Shown: positions 7,326 to 9,672 of the stretch, in pieces
Position numbering within the stretch: the first letter of the stretch is position 1
How the letters are laid out: each line of letters opens with the position of its first letter
Origin: Pseudomonadota bacterium
Lineage (GTDB): Bacteria > Pseudomonadota > Alphaproteobacteria > Rhizobiales > Kaistiaceae
Direction: 5' to 3'
NCBI GenBank assembly: GCA_023391905.1
Contig: JAEWAD010000336.1
Coordinates: forward strand, 1 to 9,672
Length of the DNA stretch: 9,672 nucleotides
Position numbers and translations under genes: made by a program
The notes under the pieces: generated by a model
Seen by the model: only the letters and a program-made list of their open reading frames with translations
The model's database searches: none
Told to the model about the DNA's origin: nothing

Positions 7326-7802
7326 ATGGCGCCAAAATTCGATCATATGGACTTGCGCATCCTGCGCGCCCTCCAGAACGATTCCTCGCTCTCCCAGCGC
7401 GAGCTGGCGGAGACGGTCAACCTGTCCCAGAACGCCTGCTGGCGGCGGCTGCAGGCGATCCGTGAGAGCGGTGTCATCAAGGGCTATTCGATCCGGCTGA
7501 ACCGCGCCGTGATCGACATGAACGTCGTCGTCTTCGTGATGATCCGCACCCGCCACCACTCGAAGGCCTGGCTGGAAACCTTCCGCCAGCATGTGCAGGC
7601 GATGCCCGAAGTCGTGGATTTCTACCGGATCGGCGGCGACTACGACTACATGCTGAAGATCGTCACGCATGACCTCGCCAGCTATGACCGCTTCTACCAG
7701 CGGCTGATCGAGAAGGTGGAGCTCGACACCGTCACCTCCTATTTTGCCATGGAGGCGATCGCCGAGCAGCGGCCCTACCCCCTGCGCGACGGCGGCGGAT
7801 AA
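7326..7802 (+). CDS. Lrp/AsnC-family transcriptional regulator
   Basis: This 158-residue protein has the standard two-part Lrp/AsnC architecture. The winged helix-turn-helix covers about residues 5-55: DHMDLRILRALQND, then SQRELAETVNLSQNACWRRL as the recognition unit, then ESGVIKGYSIRLN. The ligand-binding/oligomerisation (RAM) domain follows at about 67-145, with the family signature GGDYDYMLKIVTHDLASYDRF at 103-123 and a closing VTSYFAMEAI strand. Length is normal. The ATG at 7326 is preferred because homology begins within a few residues; an ATG at 7347 is an alternative. Neither has a clear ribosome binding site, and the -10-like region is close enough that a very short leader is possible. 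It is divergent from the PLP-enzyme operon, the usual arrangement for an Lrp-type local regulator whose effector is the amino acid handled by its target. Cysteine is the likeliest guess but is not shown by sequence. Confidence 0.93.
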   Translation: MAPKFDHMDLRILRALQNDSSLSQRELAETVNLSQNACWRRLQAIRESGVIKGYSIRLNRAVIDMNVVVFVMIRTRHHSKAWLETFRQHVQAMPEVVDFYRIGGDYDYMLKIVTHDLASYDRFYQRLIEKVELDTVTSYFAMEAIAEQRPYPLRDGGG

Positions 7803-7810
7803 CGATCGCG

Positions 7811-7839
7811 TTGACGATCTCCTATAGTGGAATTAAGAC
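7811..7839 (+). promoter_or_regulatory. Weak promoter candidate for the GMC oxidoreductase gene
   Basis: The 76-bp gap after the Lrp-type gene holds TTGACG (7811-7816) followed 17 bp later by a poor -10, TAAGAC (7834-7839). A better -10-like TATAGT sits at 7823-7828 but lacks a -35 at proper spacing. The start codon at 7879 has a short-spaced GGAAG at 7870-7874. The gene may instead be read through from the regulator gene. Confidence 0.3.
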
Positions 7840-7878
7840 CGAGAGAGTTGATTTCCCCCACTCGATCTCGGAAGCGCG

Positions 7879-9588
7879 ATGTTCTTCGACCATATCATCG
7901 TCGGCGGTGGCTCCGCCGGTTGCGTGCTCGCCAACCGGCTTTCCGCCGATCCGAAGCGTCGCGTCCTGCTGATCGAAGCCGGGCCGGACACGCCGCCGGA
8001 GGCGGTGCCGCAGGCCATCTATGGCGACGCCTTCCTGCCCGACTATTTCCAGCCCAACCGCTACTGGACCGAGCTCACCGCCTATACCGACCCGATCGGC
8101 AACCGTTCGCCGAAGGAGCTGAAGGCGGAGACGACGGCGCGCCGCTACGAGCAGGCCCGCGTCATGGGCGGCGGCTCCTCGGTCAACGGCCAGGTCTACA
8201 TCCGCGGTCTCGCCGCCGATTATGACGAGTGGCAGCAGATGGGCGCCGCCGGCTGGTCCTGGCAGGACTGCCTGCCCTATTTCAAGAAGATCGAGAAGGA
8301 CCTCGATTTCCAGACGCCGCTCAGCGGCACCGACGGCCGCATCCCGATCCGCCGCACCTTCCCGGAATTCTGGAGCCCGTTCGCGCACGCCTTCCGCGAC
8401 GCCGTCGGCGAGGTCGGCATTCCCTATATCGACGACAGCCACCAGCAGACCGGTGACGCCTGCTTCCCGTTCGGCCGCAACAACGCCTACAACCACCGCG
8501 TCTCGTCGGCGGCCGGCTATCTCGACCAGTCGACCCGCCGCCGCCCGAACCTCGAGATCCGGGGCGAGACGGTGCTGCAGGGCCTGACCTTCGCCGGCAA
8601 GCGCGTCACCGGCGTGACCGTCCGGCGCGGCGGCAAGACCGAGACGATCGAGGGCGGCGAGATCATCATCTCGACCGGCGCGCTGCATTCGCCGGCGGTG
8701 CTGATGCGCGCCGGCATCGGCCGTGGCGAGCACCTGGCCGAGCACGGCATCGCGGTTGTCGCCGACCGCCGCGGCGTCGGCGAGAACCTGCTCGACCACC
8801 CGCTGATCGGCTTCGGCGTGCACCTGAAGCCGGAAGGCCAGCTGTCGCGGCAGACCAAGAACGGCTTCCTGATGCACATGCGCTGGAGCTCCGGCCATCC
8901 GCAGTCATCGCCCGTCGACATGAAGCTGACCGTCTCGGGCCGCTTCTCCGCCACCCGCCTCGGCGAGCGCCTCGGCACGGTCAATTTCGGGCCCAACAAG
9001 GCCTATTCGAAGGGCATCATCCGCCTGAACGACTCGGCGCCCGAATCCGAGCCCTTCGTCGCCTTCAACTATCTCTCCGACAGCCGCGACCTCGAGCGCT
9101 TCGTCAGCACGGCGCGGCAGGTGGCCGGTTTCCTGTCGCGCGCGCCGGTCGCCAACTATGTCAATGCGTTCTGGCCGGGCATCTACGCCGCGTCGCTGCG
9201 CAATCTCTCGGCGCCGACCGCGCTCAACAAGGTCATCACCAACCTCGCCGCCGGCCTGCTCGACCTCGGCGGCCCGGCCCGCCAGCTAGTGCTCGGCGCC
9301 GCCGTCGACAAGCGCTTCCCCCTCGACAAGACGCTCGCCGACGACAAGGTGATGGAAGAGTGGATCCGCGCCGGCGTGCAGGGCGACTGGCATCCTTGCG
9401 GCACCAACAAGATGGGTCGCGCCGACGACCCGCTGGCGGTCGTGGACGCGCATGGCTCGGTCTATGGCGTGGAAGGCCTGCGCGTCGTCGACGCCTCGAT
9501 CATGCCGTCGATCCCGTCCGCCAACATCAACGCGACGGCCATGATGATCGGCGAGAAGATCGCCGACGACATCCTCGCCGGCCGCTAG
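7879..9588 (+). CDS. GMC-family FAD-dependent oxidoreductase (choline dehydrogenase-like)
   Basis: This 569-residue flavoprotein probably oxidises an alcohol. The N-terminal dinucleotide-binding fold is clear: HIIVGGGSAGCVLANRLS (5-22) and the ribose-binding Glu33 in LLIEAG. GMC signature 1 is RVMGGGSSVNGQVYIRG (94-110). Signature 2 is near-canonical, STGALHSPAVLMRAGIG (265-281), with Ala where the motif usually has Ser. The C-terminal active-site elements are WHPCGTNKMG, with catalytic-type His505, and SANINATAMMIGEKIA, with Asn551. GVEGLRVVDASIMPSIPS (530-547) is the conserved FAD-contacting strand and turn. Length and domain order are complete. No signal peptide or membrane segment is seen, so it should be cytoplasmic. 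The substrate cannot be assigned: choline, glycine-betaine-pathway alcohols, polyethylene glycol and sugar alcohols are all used within the family. Neighbours give no firm clue. Confidence 0.92.
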   Translation: MFFDHIIVGGGSAGCVLANRLSADPKRRVLLIEAGPDTPPEAVPQAIYGDAFLPDYFQPNRYWTELTAYTDPIGNRSPKELKAETTARRYEQARVMGGGSSVNGQVYIRGLAADYDEWQQMGAAGWSWQDCLPYFKKIEKDLDFQTPLSGTDGRIPIRRTFPEFWSPFAHAFRDAVGEVGIPYIDDSHQQTGDACFPFGRNNAYNHRVSSAAGYLDQSTRRRPNLEIRGETVLQGLTFAGKRVTGVTVRRGGKTETIEGGEIIISTGALHSPAVLMRAGIGRGEHLAEHGIAVVADRRGVGENLLDHPLIGFGVHLKPEGQLSRQTKNGFLMHMRWSSGHPQSSPVDMKLTVSGRFSATRLGERLGTVNFGPNKAYSKGIIRLNDSAPESEPFVAFNYLSDSRDLERFVSTARQVAGFLSRAPVANYVNAFWPGIYAASLRNLSAPTALNKVITNLAAGLLDLGGPARQLVLGAAVDKRFPLDKTLADDKVMEEWIRAGVQGDWHPCGTNKMGRADDPLAVVDAHGSVYGVEGLRVVDASIMPSIPSANINATAMMIGEKIADDILAGR

Positions 9589-9619
9589 ATCAAAATCCAT
9601 CTGACTTGAAGCTGGGCTT

Positions 9620-9672
9620 CCCTCACCTCTCCCTCAGGGAGAGGTCGACGGCCGCAGGCCGGCGGGTGAGGG
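9620..9672. repeat. Three-armed extragenic palindromic repeat, reaching the window edge
   Basis: Outer arms CCCTCA (9620-9625) and TGAGGG (9667-9672) are complementary. Between them are two perfect hairpins: CCTCTCCC-TCA-GGGAGAGG (9626-9644) and CGGCC-GCA-GGCCG (9649-9661). Together they can fold as a three-way junction. CCTCTCCC/GGGAGAGG units of this kind recur between genes in many rhizobial-type genomes. It begins 31 bp after the GMC stop codon. As RNA it could also act as a transcript end or a 3-prime stabiliser, though no T-run is visible before the sequence stops. Confidence 0.7.

Noticed and set aside
7822..8898. Minus-strand open frame opposite the GMC gene
   Set aside because: Antisense shadow; the GMC motifs on the plus strand are unambiguous and continuous.

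Overview
The window is high-GC chromosomal DNA with dense, mostly co-directional genes and strong G/C preference at third codon positions. The protein families present and an extragenic palindromic repeat of rhizobial type at the right edge suggest an alphaproteobacterium, probably of the order Hyphomicrobiales. The genus cannot be read from the window. I see no phage, IS, CRISPR, tRNA or rRNA.

Layout, left to right. (1) 9-1601, minus: a periplasmic family-5 (oligopeptide/dipeptide-type) ABC transporter solute-binding protein. Its permeases and ATPases are not in the window and may lie beyond the left edge. (2) 1602-2048: a 447-bp gap that becomes unusually AT-rich around 1790-1860. It holds a perfect 9-bp inverted repeat over a plausible promoter, a perfect 18-bp palindrome in the presumed leader, and a possible terminator for the next gene. 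(3) 2049-2717, minus: a TetR-family repressor. (4) 7178 down to 2955, minus: three genes in one direction. They are a class V PLP enzyme of cysteine-desulfurase type, a persulfide-dioxygenase-like metallo-beta-lactamase-fold protein (18-nt gap), and a SulP anion transporter with a STAS domain (63-nt gap). (5) 7326-7802, plus: an Lrp/AsnC regulator transcribed divergently from the PLP gene. The 147-bp divergent region carries three copies of a CCAAT-type motif. One copy overlaps an extended -10 promoter for the PLP gene. (6) 7879-9588, plus: a GMC-family FAD oxidoreductase. (7) 9620-9672: a three-armed extragenic palindromic repeat reaching the window edge.

The most interesting reading is that items 4 and 5 form a sulfur-handling module. 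The Lrp-type regulator may sense cysteine or a related amino acid. The PLP enzyme would release sulfane sulfur, the metallo-beta-lactamase protein would oxidise the resulting low-molecular-weight persulfide to sulfite, and the SulP protein would move sulfite or sulfate across the inner membrane. Each family call is well supported by motifs. The pathway linking them is inference. The solute-binding protein, the TetR gene and the GMC oxidoreductase show no clear functional tie to it.
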